Positions 47,073-58,690 of a stretch of DNA of 64,000 nt are shown here, piece after piece (within the stretch, counting starts at the first letter, position 1; each line of letters starts with the position of its first letter). The notes under the pieces were generated by a model that did not search any database, had not been told where the DNA came from, and saw only the letters and a list, made by a program, of their open reading frames with translations. The stretch covers positions 144,833,485 to 144,897,484 of the forward strand of contig CM041779.1 of assembly GCA_023374045.1 (NCBI GenBank), read 5' to 3'. The translations under genes were made by a program, and so were the position numbers. This DNA is from Limonium bicolor (Eukaryota; Streptophyta; Magnoliopsida; Caryophyllales; Plumbaginaceae).

Positions 47073-50000
47073 ATGACAAGGTAAGTTTTTTTTTCAATTT
47101 GAATTAGTTATTTTTGTTGTTAATAACTAGTTCTAATATTAGCTTCTATCATATTTGTTTAGTGATATTAATTGATGTTTTTTTTTAATTTTAATGTGTA
47201 GGAATCTTTCTAATTGCTTCTTCTAATCCCATCCAAATCTTTGAGGTTAGTATGTTGCTCTCTAATTTTAATTACTCATTTTTATATACTAGATACTTGT
47301 AATGTTGTTATTTTTAGTTGTTTAATTAGTATTTAAAATCGTAATTAATTAATGCATTAATTGTATTACTTGTTTGTAACTTAAAATGGTGCATAAATTA
47401 GTCAAATAATTAGGTTGGTATTTTTATGCTATTAGAGGGATTAATCTTGGTATTTTTAGTTGTTTATTTAGAATTTTAATTCGTAATTAATTAATGCATT
47501 AATTTTATCACTTGTTTTTAACTTAAAATGGTGCATAAATTATCAAATAATTAGGTTGTTATTTTTATGTTATTAGTGAAAATTAATCTTGGTATTTTTA
47601 GTTGTTTAATTAGTATTTAAATTCGTTAATTAATGCATTAATTTTTTACTTGTTTGTAACTTAAAATGGTGCATAAATTAGTCAAATAATTAGGTTGTTA
47701 TTTTTATGTATTAGAGGGAATTAATCTTGGTATTTTTAGTTGTTTATTAGTATTTTAATTCGTAATTAATTAATGCATTAATTTTATTACTTGTTTAACT
47801 TAAAAAATGGTGCATAAATTAGTCAAATAATTAGGTTGGTATTTTTTATGATTAGAGGGAATTAATCTTGGTATTTTTAGTTGTTTATTTAGTATTTTAA
47901 TTCGTAATTAATTATGCATTAATTTTATGACTTGTTTTTAACTTAAAATGGTGCATAAATTAGTCAAATAATTAGGTTGTATTTTTATGTATTAGAGAAA
48001 ATTAATCTTGGTATTTTTAGTTGTTTATTTAGTATTTTAAATTCGTAATTAATTAATACATTAAATTTTGACTTGTTTTTAACTTAAAATGGTGCATAAA
48101 TTAGTCAAATAATTAGGTTTGTATTTTTATGTTGTTATAGAAAATTATCTTGGTAGTTTTAGTGTTATTTAGTATTTAAATTCGTATTAATTAATATTAA
48201 TTTATGACTTGTTTTTAACTTAAAATGGTGCATAAATTAGTCAAATAATCATGGTGTATTATGTTATTGGAGAGAATTAATCTTGGTAGTTTTAGTGTAT
48301 TTATTTAGTATTTAATTCGTATTTAATTAATGCATTAATTTTATAATTGTTTTTAACTTAAAATGGTGCATAAATAGTCAAAATAATTATGTTTATTATG
48401 TTTTGTTAGAGAAAATTAATCTTGGTAGTTTTAGTTGTTTATTTAGTATTTTAATTCGTAATTAATTATACATTAATTTTATGACTTATTTTTAACTTAA
48501 ATGGTGCATAAATTAGTCAAAAGGTTTTATTTTATGTTGAGAGAAAATTAATCTTGTAGTTTTAGATGTTATTTAGTTATTTAAATTAGTAATTAATTAA
48601 TGCATTAATTTATGACTTGTTTTTAACTTAAAAGGTGCATAAATTAGTCAAATAATCAAGTGGGTATTATTATGTTATTGGAGAGAATTAATCTTGCTAG
48701 TTTTAGTTATTTATTTAGTATTTAAATTCGTATTTAATTAATGCATTAAAGTATTTGCATATGTAGTTAATTCTGTAACTTTTTTTTAATAAGTCTGTTG
48801 TTTTTGTTTACTGAATTGAAATATGTGCTTGTGCAGATGGCATTTCAGAGAGAAGTTGCTGGAGTGGGACCAGATGATGCAACTTTGTTCACATACCAGA
48901 CTACCCCACATATCTGCACAGCACTTTTTCAGATGACCCAGTAAGTAAAGAGCACATGAAACTTCACCGTATTACGTTTTATGTTTTTAATGAAGTTATG
49001 AACATCATTTATTTTATTGCTGTGCAATCTAGGTCATGAGAAATAGAAAATACACCGAAAGAAAATTACGTTCTAGGAATGTTGATGTGGAGCATCCACA
49101 CTTGGCTTTGCATGGTTACATCCGAGATGCTGGTTTTCTTGGATCATCGTTTTTAGAAGTTAAAGCAGACAACTCCATTGTTAGTGCATTAGTTGAGAGA
49201 TGGAGGCCTGAAACTCACACCTTCATGCTACCATTTGGTGAGGTAACCATTACTTTGGAGGATGTCCATCGTTTACTTGGCCTGAGAGTTGATGGGGATG
49301 TGGTGATTGCACCTATGAACCTTCCTGTGGCTGATTTATGTTTGGAACTGCTGGGAAAGAAACCAAATGAGAGCGCAATCAGGGGTCACAAGATCTCCTT
49401 GTCATGGTTGCAAAAGAATTTTGAAGTGCCTAAAAAGTTTCATGATAGCTTCTTCAGAGAGCCAGCTGTGGTGCATCAACGGTACGCCCGTGCATTCCTT
49501 ATGAGGCTAATAGGTGGAGTGTTGATACCTACCCAGGACAGTCGCATGATGGCTGTGGATACCTGGAGTTATTGAGAGACTTTGACGAATCAGGTCAATT
49601 AAGCTGGGGTTCTGCAGTGTTGGCACACACGTACCGTGGTCTGTGCAATGCTACCCAGTTCGACACTCCTTACATCGTTGGGGCGACGAAGTTAATCACA
49701 CTGTGGGCGTATTCTCGAATTCCCACATTCTTTCCAGAGCGCATTAAGGGGCTTTCTGATGCACAGATATATGGGGAAAGGTAAGGCGTGTTGTCAGCTA
49801 ATTTTACTTATACATTTCATTTATGTGCATGCTCAATTTTCTTTAACATGTGCAGGTGGGACAGTCCACATGTTCCCCAGGTTTCTTTACGAGATGCTCG
49901 TAACATACTTGATTCGATTCCAGTCCCACCCACAAACGAACAGGTATATTTGCATTTCAATAATTGATACTGTTATTCCTTATGTCATCACTTCTTAATT

Positions 50001-51646
50001 AATTTCAAAACCTATTATGGCAGTGGGTCTGGCAGCCATATGATGACACTTCTGTGGACGAGGGTGCCATGGTTGTTCCTTTAATTTTGAATAACATCAT
50101 AGAGGGTCATCAGCCGGACCGGGTTATGAGACAATTCGGCCGTGATCAACCAATACCTGCAGCACCACTAGACTGTGACCGGCTACATAGCCAAAAGCGC
50201 ACAGGTAGAGTTGAAGCAAATTGGTCTGCCATTAATGCGGTATACATAGAGTTATGGAATGACCGGGAACATAGGCGATAAACTTGGAAGGATTTCCTCC
50301 TGCTGTTCAACTGACTACACGGTCTGAGTACATGATATGGTACCAACAAAATAGCTTAAGATGGTATACTCAAGAAGCACGTCGACAGTCCATATTGGTA
50401 TGCATTTACAATATACATTACTGTTTTTGGTATTATATAATAGGTGTGCAGTACAATTGCTTACGTATTTACCTTACAACTTTGTATGTTCTGCCACAGG
50501 CTGATGGATTAGACCAGCTGCAACATTATGGACATGATGCTGATGTAGGACCTTATGCCGAATATCTCTCCCAGCAAACAGGGACAATGTATCACCAACG
50601 GTATAGACATGTCCAGCCTCAAGTTGATCATCACCCCCGGCGTTCAATGTCTACCAACCACCCTTCTCATTGAATGACAACCCCAGCAGAAGGTCTACAC
50701 GTCGACGACCAAAGAGTGAGTTACGCCGACCGCCACAGGCTGAACCTGAGATTGAGGCTGCTCCCATTATCTTTCAATCTAGCTGGACATATCCTCCTCA
50801 ACCTTCTTATCCGGTTAGCCAGCAAGATGCCCAGTATGATTATGATCCATGGTATCGTGCCCCTCCAACTGAGCAGTCAAGTATGTGGGGATCATCATTC
50901 GGCGGTCAGCACCAAGGTCAGTGGGGTTATCAGACCAGCACGCACGATTACTCAGTTGGCCAGACATCCACCCAAGGTGGATGGGGAGGTGAAGTGGGCA
51001 CCCTGGATCAATATGGTGGTCAAACAAGTACCCAAGACCAGTGTGGGATCAACAGGGTGGTTCAAGTCAGTGGGATCTTCAGATTGGTGGTCAGCCGACT
51101 CAGACGAGTCAGTGGGTAGTTCAAAATCCACAAGCTAGCTGGGATCAACCACAGTGGAGTTCTTATTCAAGTTCGTACGTTGATCCCACACCACCATCCA
51201 TCACACCATACGGTGAAGGGTCTTCAAGAGGGGTAGCTTCAAATGTACCGACTACGCAAGCTGAAAGGTCGGCACACATGAGTGCTAATTTTGCAAATCT
51301 TAATGTGTTTGATGATGAAGATGAAGACGATGCACTTCGGACTTCCATGGACGCATATGTTCAGTCCAACCCGGTTACTCCTCCACCACAGACTTCCACG
51401 TTTGACATGACTTTGAGGGGACCAAACTCAATGAACCCTCCACAGCGTTACACACCGAGTGAGTACGAACAACCAAGGAGAGGAGGTGCAGGTGGAAGAG
51501 GACGAAGGGGTAGAAGAGATAGAGGTGGTGATGTGCTTGATACTCCTATGCATTGTTATTTTTACGTACTCGTTTCATGCTTGTTATGGATATTGGAATT
51601 TTTATTCAGATGTTATGTAACGATTATTGCTATGTCTTGTTATTAA
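47073..51646 (+). pseudogene. Plant mobile domain (PMD, MAIN-like) gene carried by the MULE, frame broken
   Basis: A short leader exon may start at 47073 (ATGACAAG then GTAAGT). The PMD (PF10536-type) is clear in 48838-50400. It has VHIPDYPTYLHSTFSDDP, then, after an intron, LHGYIRDAGFLG, the hallmark ALVERWRPETHTF, GEVTITLEDVHRLLGLRVDG, LLRDFDESGQLSWGSAVLA and TLWAYSRIP. It continues with WVWQPYDD and EYMIWYQQNSLRWY. The C-terminus (50500-51540) is low-complexity, Q/S/T/G/Y-rich and ends in an RGG-like run (GGAGGRGRRGRRDRGG). Frame breaks: TGA at 48875 in the splice-compatible frame, a shift near 49555, one near 50277, one near a C run at about 50635 and one near 51045. Known PMD proteins include MAIN and MAIL1 of Arabidopsis and transposon-borne copies. 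The function here is unknown. Confidence 0.8.
47270..48770. repeat. ~139-bp AT-rich tandem array inside the left end of the MULE
   Basis: The phrase TTAAAATGGTGCATAAATTA recurs at about 47381, 47523, 47661, 47801, 47943, 48083, 48220, 48359, 48498 and 48629, giving a period near 139 bp and about 11 copies with many 1-2 bp indels. The array lies where the first intron or leader of the PMD gene would be. Related units occur inverted near 56090-56290 at the other end. Confidence 0.92.
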
Positions 51647-51660
51647 TCTTCCATGTTACG

Positions 51661-53200
51661 TAGTGCATTTTTTTAATATGCAGTTTTCACGTTTGTAAGG
51701 GACTTTGACTATTTTTTTGAATACGTAGCAGCTGTCCGTTGGCCACCATTTTTTGCCACAGAAGTGTGTATGTAGTACTACATTCATACAAAATTTGGAA
51801 CACAACGTGAATCGTTTGACAGTCCTAACTGTAAGCGCAAAGTAGCACCGTAGTGCAGTTTTTTAATATGCAGTTTTCACGTTTGTAAGGGACTTTGACT
51901 ATTTTTTTGAATACGTAGCAGCTGTCCGTTGGCCACCATTTTTTGCCACAATGAAGTGTGTATGTAGTACTACATTCATACAAAATTTGGAACACAACGT
52001 GAATCGTTTGACAGTCCTAACTGTAAGCGCAAAGTAGCACCGTAGTGCAGTTTTTTAAATATGCAATTTTCACGTTTGTTAGGGACTTTGACTATTTTTT
52101 TGAATACGTAGCAGCTGTCCGTTGGCCACCATTTTTTGCCACAATGAAGTGTGTATGTAGTACTACATTCATACAAAATTTGGAACACAACGTGAATCGT
52201 TTGACAGTCCTAACTGTAAGCGCAAAGTAGCACCGTAGTGCAGTTTTTTAATATGCAGTTTTCACGTTTGTAAGGGACTTTGACTATTTTTTTGAATACG
52301 TAGCAGCTGTCCGTTGGCCACCATTTTTTGCCACAATGAAGTGTTGTAGGTATACTACATTCATACAAAATTTGGAACACAACGTGAATCGTTTGACAGT
52401 CCTAACTGTAAGCGCAAAGTAGCACCGTAGTGCAGTTTTTAAATATGCAATTTTCACGTTTGTTAGGGACTTTGACTATTTTTTTGAATACGTAGCAGCT
52501 GTCCGTTGGCCACCATTTTTTGCCACAGTGAATTTTGTAGGTAGTACTACATTCATACAAAATTGGAACACAACGTGAATCGTTTGACAGTCCTAACTGT
52601 AAGCGCAAAGTAGCACCGTAGTGCAGTTTTTAAATATGCAATTTTCACGTTTGTTAGGGACTTTGACTATTTTTTTGAATACGTAGCAGCTGTCCGTTGG
52701 CCACCATTTTTTGCCACAGTGAAGTTTGTAGGTAGTACTACATTCATACAAAATTTGGAACACAACGTGAATCGTTTGACAGTCCTAACTGTAAGCGCAA
52801 AGTAGCACCGTAGTGCAGTTTTTAAATATGCATTTTCACGTTTGTTAGGGACTTTGACTATTTTTTTGAATACGTAGCAGCTGTCCGTTGGCCACCATTT
52901 TTTGCCACAGTGAAGTTTGTATGTAGTACTACATTCATACAAAATTTGGAACACAACGTGAATCGTTTGACAGTCCTAACTGTAAGCGCAAAGTAGCACC
53001 GTAGTGCAGTTTTTTAATATGCAGTTTTCACGTTTGTAAGGGACTTTGACTATTTTTTGAATACGTAGCAGCTGTCCGTTGGCCACCATTTTTTGCCACA
53101 GTGAAGTTGTAGGTAGTACTACACATTCATACAAAATTTGGAACACAACGTGAATCGTTTGACAGTCCTAACTGTAAGCGCAAAGTAGCACCGTAGTGCA
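51661..53200. repeat. 8-copy ~192-bp satellite array inside the MULE
   Basis: Near-identical monomers start (at TAGTGCA) at about 51661, 51851, 52043, 52236, 52428, 52619, 52811 and 53002, ending about 53194. Steps are 190-193 bp. Each unit contains GGGACTTTGAC, GCAGCTGTCCGTTGGCCACC, AACACAACGTGAATCG and TAAGCGCAAAGTAGCACCG. High identity means recent amplification. Minus-strand frames of 60-95 codons across it simply repeat and are not genes. Confidence 0.95.
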
Positions 53201-53211
53201 GTTTTTAATAG

Positions 53212-53430
53212 CAGTCTAAGTAGACGTTGAACTAGTCGTTGAGTTAACCTTTTAACTAGCCGTTGAACTAGCCGTTGAGTTAGCCATTTAACTGCCGTTT
53301 AAGTATCCGTTGAACTAGCCGTTGAGTTAACCCTCCGGTTAGCCGTTGAACTAGCCGTTGAGTTAGCTGTTTAACTAGCCATTTAAGTATCCTTTCAACT
53401 ATCCATTATAGTAACCATTACTCTAGCATT
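53212..53430. repeat. Minisatellite of GCCGTTGAACTA / GCCGTTGAGTTA units
   Basis: Degenerate 12-bp-based units alternate (CCGTTGAACTAG, CCGTTGAGTTAG, TTTAACTAGC) for about 220 bp directly after the 192-bp array. Confidence 0.85.
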
Positions 53431-53541
53431 ATAAAACAGGGTTTGGTTCCACCCCATTCATCCCACACAACGTTATCAAAATCTTTGTAGTTCGGTAGTG
53501 AATTGATCATATCTTCCCACAAACTGTCGAACAGGAATCAA

Positions 53542-53981
53542 ATGGAGTTTCCTTTCTGTTTGCACGTTAACTATGCAGCTACTTTCGGTCGTCATGGTGC
53601 GCAGTTTGATCGAAGGATGGGGCACACGAACGCATAGAAGTAAATATGCCGTATCCTAATAATCTACGTGATCTACATCGACGAGTCATCCGCGCTCTGC
53701 AGTCAACCCTAGGCAGAATACAGATAGCAACAATGGTGTATCTGGGCTTGGAGGGCGACTACGAGTGGAATTTTATACACGTACGCAATGATGCATCTGT
53801 TCAACGAATGATGGAAAACTACATGGAGTACAAGGATTTCATGGCACATATTCCACTACTAGTTATCTACGATCCCATTGAACCCGACGACGATGATTTC
53901 CAGGTACAAGAGTCAATGTACGAGATGCGGCGTAACATAATAGCACAACAACTTGACAGACAGAGGTCAGGGAACAATTAG
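53542..53981 (+). pseudogene. MULE transposase N-terminal (PB1-like) domain ORF, first copy
   Basis: It starts MEFPFCLHVNYAATFGRHG at 53542, hits a stop at 53635, then reads on in another frame as MPYPNNLRDLHRRVIRALQ (53646) to a stop at 53981. The end holds VRNDASVQRMMENYMEYK, the V-x-N/D-D-x-x-V-x-x-M pattern found in the N-terminal PB1-like module of plant MuDR-family transposases, and a short acidic tail. No DNA-binding or DDE domain follows. It is probably a detached transposase N-terminus. Confidence 0.5.
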
Positions 53982-54325
53982 GTTTCACGTAATTGTGTAA
54001 CAACAATTTGAATCTGATGGATTATATTTTATTTCTACAAGAGTATGTGGTGATGCGCTGATCCACGTACAATAGATTCATATTCCCCCTCGTCCAATAT
54101 CTTTACACGTTGAAGCATTAGATGCTTATGTTATTGCAGACAGGATTAATCGGATAAGATTTCCCCCGTCCAACAATGGATTTCAATTTTAAGCATCTGT
54201 ACCATATCTAGGAAATAATCCTTATCATATACGAATATAATACGTATCTAGGCATAGTATTAAGCATCTGTACCATATTCTAAAGCATCTGTTGTATTTC
54301 CTGACCTTCCCCAGTCCAAACCGAA

Positions 54326-54754
54326 ATGGTTTTCATCTATAAATATCTCAATATGGTTCACTTTCAACACAAACACACAACTGCAATATTACCCTACGCT
54401 GGAGAAATGTTTATTCCTTGTGAGTTATATCTGCATTACATCCCGTGCGTGGATGATGATGGTTTCAACTTTGAACCTACTGAGCACTCAAACAACACGC
54501 CCACTAACCATATCGCCTTTCCTCAACTTCAACGAATTCAAGTATCTGGTTCAATGTTGCTTAGATTGTGGTCAACAAAGGTTCACCGCCACACTCATTG
54601 TATACCGAAGAATGGTTCTCTACTAACCCAACACCCTTGGAGTCAGATGGTTATTGCGAATGAGGAAGACTATCGTATCATGCTCGACAACTACATGAGG
54701 AACCACCAATACATGGGTAAGGTTGAACTTCTTGTGGAGTATGAACCAGATTGA
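54326..54754 (+). CDS. MULE transposase N-terminal-like ORF, second copy
   Basis: 142 codons, open. It has MFIPCELYLHYIPCVDDDG, FPQLQRIQV, MLLRLWSTKVHRHTH and VIANEEDYRIMLDNYMRN, then VELLVEYEPD. The order matches the ORF at 53542-53981, so the two are diverged tandem copies of one module. No core domain follows. It could be an unexpressed remnant or a small accessory protein; I cannot tell. Confidence 0.45.
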   Translation: MVFIYKYLNMVHFQHKHTTAILPYAGEMFIPCELYLHYIPCVDDDGFNFEPTEHSNNTPTNHIAFPQLQRIQVSGSMLLRLWSTKVHRHTHCIPKNGSLLTQHPWSQMVIANEEDYRIMLDNYMRNHQYMGKVELLVEYEPD

Positions 54755-55199
54755 CGATTAATCGTGACGGATGATGAAAAAAAACAAGACGATTGTTCGC
54801 CTTATGTGTGATTGTGATGAAGGATAGAATAAAAGTAAGTGATTGTTCGCTATATGTTTATCTTTATAGTATTATGTATTATGTTGCTTCTGCTAGTCAG
54901 GTTGTGCCTTAAGCAAGCACCCAAAAAAAGTATGAATAAAAGGTCCTCACGAACGCGTGTTTTTTTATATAATGGTAACACACATAACATGTGTCTTCTT
55001 AAATTTAGGTTCAAACCAGCAGTACATTCGTACAGAAGTTTCAAACAAACACCTTCCTATTATTAGGACAAAAACAAAAGCATGCATCGATAACGTGTAG
55101 ACTTTGCTCAAGAGCTAGCACGTATTGAAAAAAAACTAAGTTACTTGCTTAAGAAACAAGAAGATTCATTTCAACTAGTTGTAACCCACGGTTCGGACA

Positions 55200-55961
55200 G
55201 TTTCTCACATTCAACAACGCGCCCCTTAAGTAAAATGGACATTCGTCATGTTAAAACATTGGACAACGTATGCTTTCCTTGAGCTTTTGACACACTGATA
55301 TCCATATTTTTACGAATGTGATACTCCTTGACACGGTTACTAGACTGTCTTTATCGTCGAACTCTTGGCCTACACGAACTCTTCTACAGGATTCCAGTTT
55401 GGGACACCGCGACGATCCAAATCTGATCGCATTGCGCGTTGATGGCATCCCAGTCCACGTGAGATAATAATGAAGCATCTGGCATATGCTGACTAGTTTC
55501 GCCATCTACTTCTGGTCCGTGAAGAAATTCTTCTGGAATGAGTTCAACTTCATCATCATGATGTACATCTTCATCATCTGCAGGCTCATACTCGCCGTCG
55601 TCATTGTCATCGTCATCATCACCATCAATTTGTATATGAATGTCCATGCACTGAGAGATGTCCCAAGAAACACTTATAGTTACAAAGCATTGCCTGAACA
55701 TCTTCATCAGTTTTCTAGTACAAGTGCTGTAAACTGTAGAGGCTCTCTGCTGGACAACTGCCGATATGTCATCCTCGAACAGAAAAATCCAAACTTCAAT
55801 TGACGGATGGCCTCTGTGGCAGAATACTTTAACATTTCGATGGTGAAATCATCAGCTCACGAAGATAAAGGTTTGGTGTCTTCATTGCCTTTGAAGTAGA
55901 GACTTCCATGTTCCGTGTACGATAGTTCGGCATTAACAAAAATTGTACAAGGTAATTCCAT
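55200..55961 (-). pseudogene. MuDR-type transposase N-terminal fragment, minus strand
   Basis: On the minus strand a start at 55961 reads MELPCTIFVNAELSYTEHGS, related to the plus-strand modules. Then come an acidic tract (DDDDDNDDGEYEPADDEDVH, about 55560-55620) and HVDWDAINAQ. After a frame change it reads VGQEFDDKDSLVTV with a frame-shifted YHIRKNMDISV, the signature of the DBD_Tnp_Mut domain that opens MuDR-family transposases. The zinc-finger and DDE parts that should follow below 55200 are missing, and plus-strand ORFs stand there instead. Transcription would run from the right TIR towards the PMD gene. Confidence 0.65.
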
Positions 55962-56084
55962 TCTTTCAAGTAAAATGATTGCAGACGAGTAACGTAGTTT
56001 CTATCTGCACAAACAAACAAAATTTTAAAATTTAAGCAGAAGAATAATAAACGATAAACTAAATGCAAAAAAAAAAATATTGAA

Positions 56085-56300
56085 TTCAACGAGCAAGTTA
56101 TGAATTTATGCATTAATTTTTTTCCTATAACATAATAAAACCTACTTAATTATTTTACTAAATTATACAATTATAAGTTAAGAACAATTATGATATTATG
56201 CATTCAATTAATACGAATTTAAATAATAATCAAACATCTAAAAACTACCAATATTAATTTTCTCCAATAACAACATAAGACCTACTTAATTATTTTACTA
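56085..56300. repeat. Inverted counterpart of the 139-bp array at the right end of the MULE
   Basis: Read in reverse complement, the stretch has GGAGAAAATTAATATTGGTAG, AATTCGTATTAATT and ATGCATAA in the same order as the left array, but only about one and a half to two units. The element ends are thus extended inverted repeats, with the left one expanded. Confidence 0.65.
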
Positions 56301-56675
56301 ATTAATTACAAATTATATCATACTTAAGCAACTAAAAATTATTTTAACATACATCATAATTAAAGAATAAGAAATTATACAGTAATGTCATAGTTAATTA
56401 TGATTTTAAGCATAAGTAATTAGATAACTAATTAAATATACTATAATATAATCAAAACCTAATCAACAAAGACATTTACTATAAAAATAAATGAAAAATA
56501 CAAATTAAAATTAACCAACACTCTTTCTTCTCGGAGCATTACTCATGGTCGAAGTTTTTTTGTGTGTCAATGATTGAGTGAATGATGAGGGCTTGAGTTT
56601 GGTTTTTTTTTAAGGGCTTTTGGGAGTCATAAACCGCATCGGTGCGATGCGGTTTATAGGTAAATAGAACGGGAC

Positions 56676-56947
56676 TGGACGGCGGAGATCGCAACAATGA
56701 ACGCCCAGGATCGTGCCGCAAGGTGTCATAAACCGCACACCCATAGGCTCTATCGTCAAAGATGCATTTCCTCCAGTGCGTTTTAGACAAATTTTCCTGT
56801 AATTGCATAACATAATGCGGTTACATTAAACAATCATTACACTGATGCGGTTTATGTGACCCGTTTTGGCACATCCGCGTAATTTTTTGAAAAAAAAAGC
56901 CACCGCAAGTAATTTTTTTTGACATATAGATTCGGCGAAAATTTTCC
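56676..56947 (-). repeat. Right terminal inverted repeat of the MULE
   Basis: About 272 bp, inverted partner of 46591-46895. Just inside it (56629-56657) lies a near-perfect palindrome formed of AAACCGCATC and GATGCGGTTT arms around GGTGC. Confidence 0.88.
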
Positions 56948-56949
56948 TC

Positions 56950-58690
56950 AAAATTTGGATGTTGGATGTGTGACACATAGGATATTAAGAGAGATCATAT
57001 ATTTTATTGTAGGGTGATCAGATACTAAAACGGTTCTCTTAGAGTACCAACTTGTAATGAAAAAAAGAATATAAAAATATCACATTTGCTCTTGTTTGTA
57101 ATCTTTTTACCAATTTAAAACTAAAACGGGTTATTTTCTGCATTATGTATGGATAGTTGTGAAAAGTTTTGGAAAATAAATTTGGAAGTCTCAATGATTT
57201 TAGATTCTCACAACAAGTGTTGTGTAGAGAAACAAAATCAATAATTTAACCACTTACAAACGTTTTTGGGAATTTTACCACTTAATACAACTTGCTCAAT
57301 AGTGATGTTCGCTAATTATATTAGAGTGTGATAGTTTCTAAATAAATTAGGTATATGGAAACTTTGTGGCTTTGAATTTTTTTTTTATCTATGTTAGTGA
57401 GAGAGTCAAGACTATTGCCCATATTGACTTCTTTATCTTAGCACGATTCGTACTATTATTAAAGAGTCGTTCACTTTCCATTATGTATACATTTGACAAC
57501 GTTGTAATAACATTCATTGTAGGTACTGAGTGAGTTCGTAACAGTTATAATCGTCAGGTTGTGTTTCAACTATAAGACAACGATTGAGAGCACCTTAAAG
57601 ATTATTTTTTCACCGAACGATATGTACCAGTAAAATATTTCTCTTGAGTGTGGAATGAGAGCAAAGACCAATGAGAAAATTATGGTGCTGGTTCGCTACT
57701 AGAGTGTGATAGTTTCATCTAAAAATAAAATAGGTATGTGACACTTTGTATTTATTATGGAGACTCACAATTTTAGATTGTGAAGACACTTTGTATTTTA
57801 GGAGAGTTACAATTTGGATGTTAAGATGTGTGACAATTTGGATATTGTGGTTTACCATTTTGGATTGCAAAAACTTTGGATATTCATGAGATCTGATATT
57901 AATAGGGGTCTCTTAAAGTAACAACTATGTAAAAAGAAAATAGATAAATGTCACCATATGCGCCTAGAATTTACTCTAATTACCAATTAAAACTTGAATG
58001 CTTTATGAATCTCATTATGTATATTTAGCTATCAGTTTGTAAATTAATTTTGGAAGCTTGGTATGATTCTTCGATCCTCAAGTCAATTTAGTGTGAGTAG
58101 CGTAAACAAAAATCAGTAATTTAGCTAGTATAGATGAAATTTCTTCTCATACTAGTTACAAACATTAATTCATTGAAAATCTTGCCACTTAAATACAATG
58201 CTCATTGTCTAACTTTGACCCTTGAAACCAAATGGCACTCGAGTTGCCGTTCGTCGTTTTGCGGATTAGAGTTTAATAGTTTCTTCTAAAAAATAGAGTG
58301 TCATAAGAGTATAGCACTTTGTATTTTGTGAATTTACAATTGTGAAGATACTTTCTTATTTTAGGGAAGTTCACAATTTGGATGTGAGGATGTGTGAAAT
58401 TTAGGATAATAAAGGATACCATATTGAATTTTATTACAAAGCTTATGTGTGATATTAAAAAACTTATCTTAAGTAAAAACTTCTTAATAAAAAGAGAAAA
58501 ATGTGTATGCCTAATGTGTAATATATTACTATTATTGAATTTGAATGGGTTATTATCTTATTTATATATGGATAGCTTTAAAGATGGTAATCTAATTTTG
58601 GAAAGTTCCATATGATTCTTTAATTCTCAAGTCAAGTTAGTATTTGGAGAACAAATGGATAATTTAAGCTTTAGGTAGGTGGATATATTT
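56950..58690. repeat. Diverged long-period repeat, three copies
   Basis: Comparable blocks start near 56955, 57812 and 58378 with ATTTGGATGT followed by GATGTGTGA. Each later has TTTTGGAA(A/G) followed by TCAATTTAG/TCAAGTTAG, near 57165-57265, 58045-58130 and 58590-58675. Spacing is about 860 and 570 bp. Very AT-rich, no gene. The last copy ends just before the LINE tail. Confidence 0.5.

Larger units (their letters stand above)
46591..56947 (+). mobile_element. Mutator-like element (MULE) carrying a PMD gene
   Basis: About 10.36 kb. Terminal inverted repeats at 46591-46895 and 56676-56947 begin GGAAAATTTCGCCGAA and GGAAAATTTTCGCCGAA, then share ATTACTTGCGGTGGC, GCGGATGTGCCAAAAC, CCGCATCAGTGTAATG, CGCACTGGAGG and ATGCATCTTTGACGATAG. 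Inside are a PMD gene (plus), satellite arrays, two plus-strand transposase-N-like ORFs and a minus-strand MuDR-type transposase N-terminal fragment, convergent with the PMD gene, as mudrA and mudrB are in maize MuDR. No DDE core is seen, so it is non-autonomous. No convincing 9-bp target duplication was found (AAGGAAGCT left, TCAAAATTT right). Confidence 0.85.

Noticed and set aside
50674..51138. 154-codon ORF overlapping the PMD C-terminal region
   Set aside because: Alternative frame of the Q/S/T/G-rich PMD tail. The overlapping frames at 50670 and 51041 have the tail-like composition.
51976..52954. Repeated minus-strand ORFs of 68-95 codons with near-identical protein
   Set aside because: They are the translation of the 192-bp tandem array. 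The reading repeats with each monomer and has no start, stop or homology logic of its own.
51661..53200. CRISPR-like array
   Set aside because: Units are contiguous 192-bp tandem repeats without unique spacers, in a plant nuclear context.
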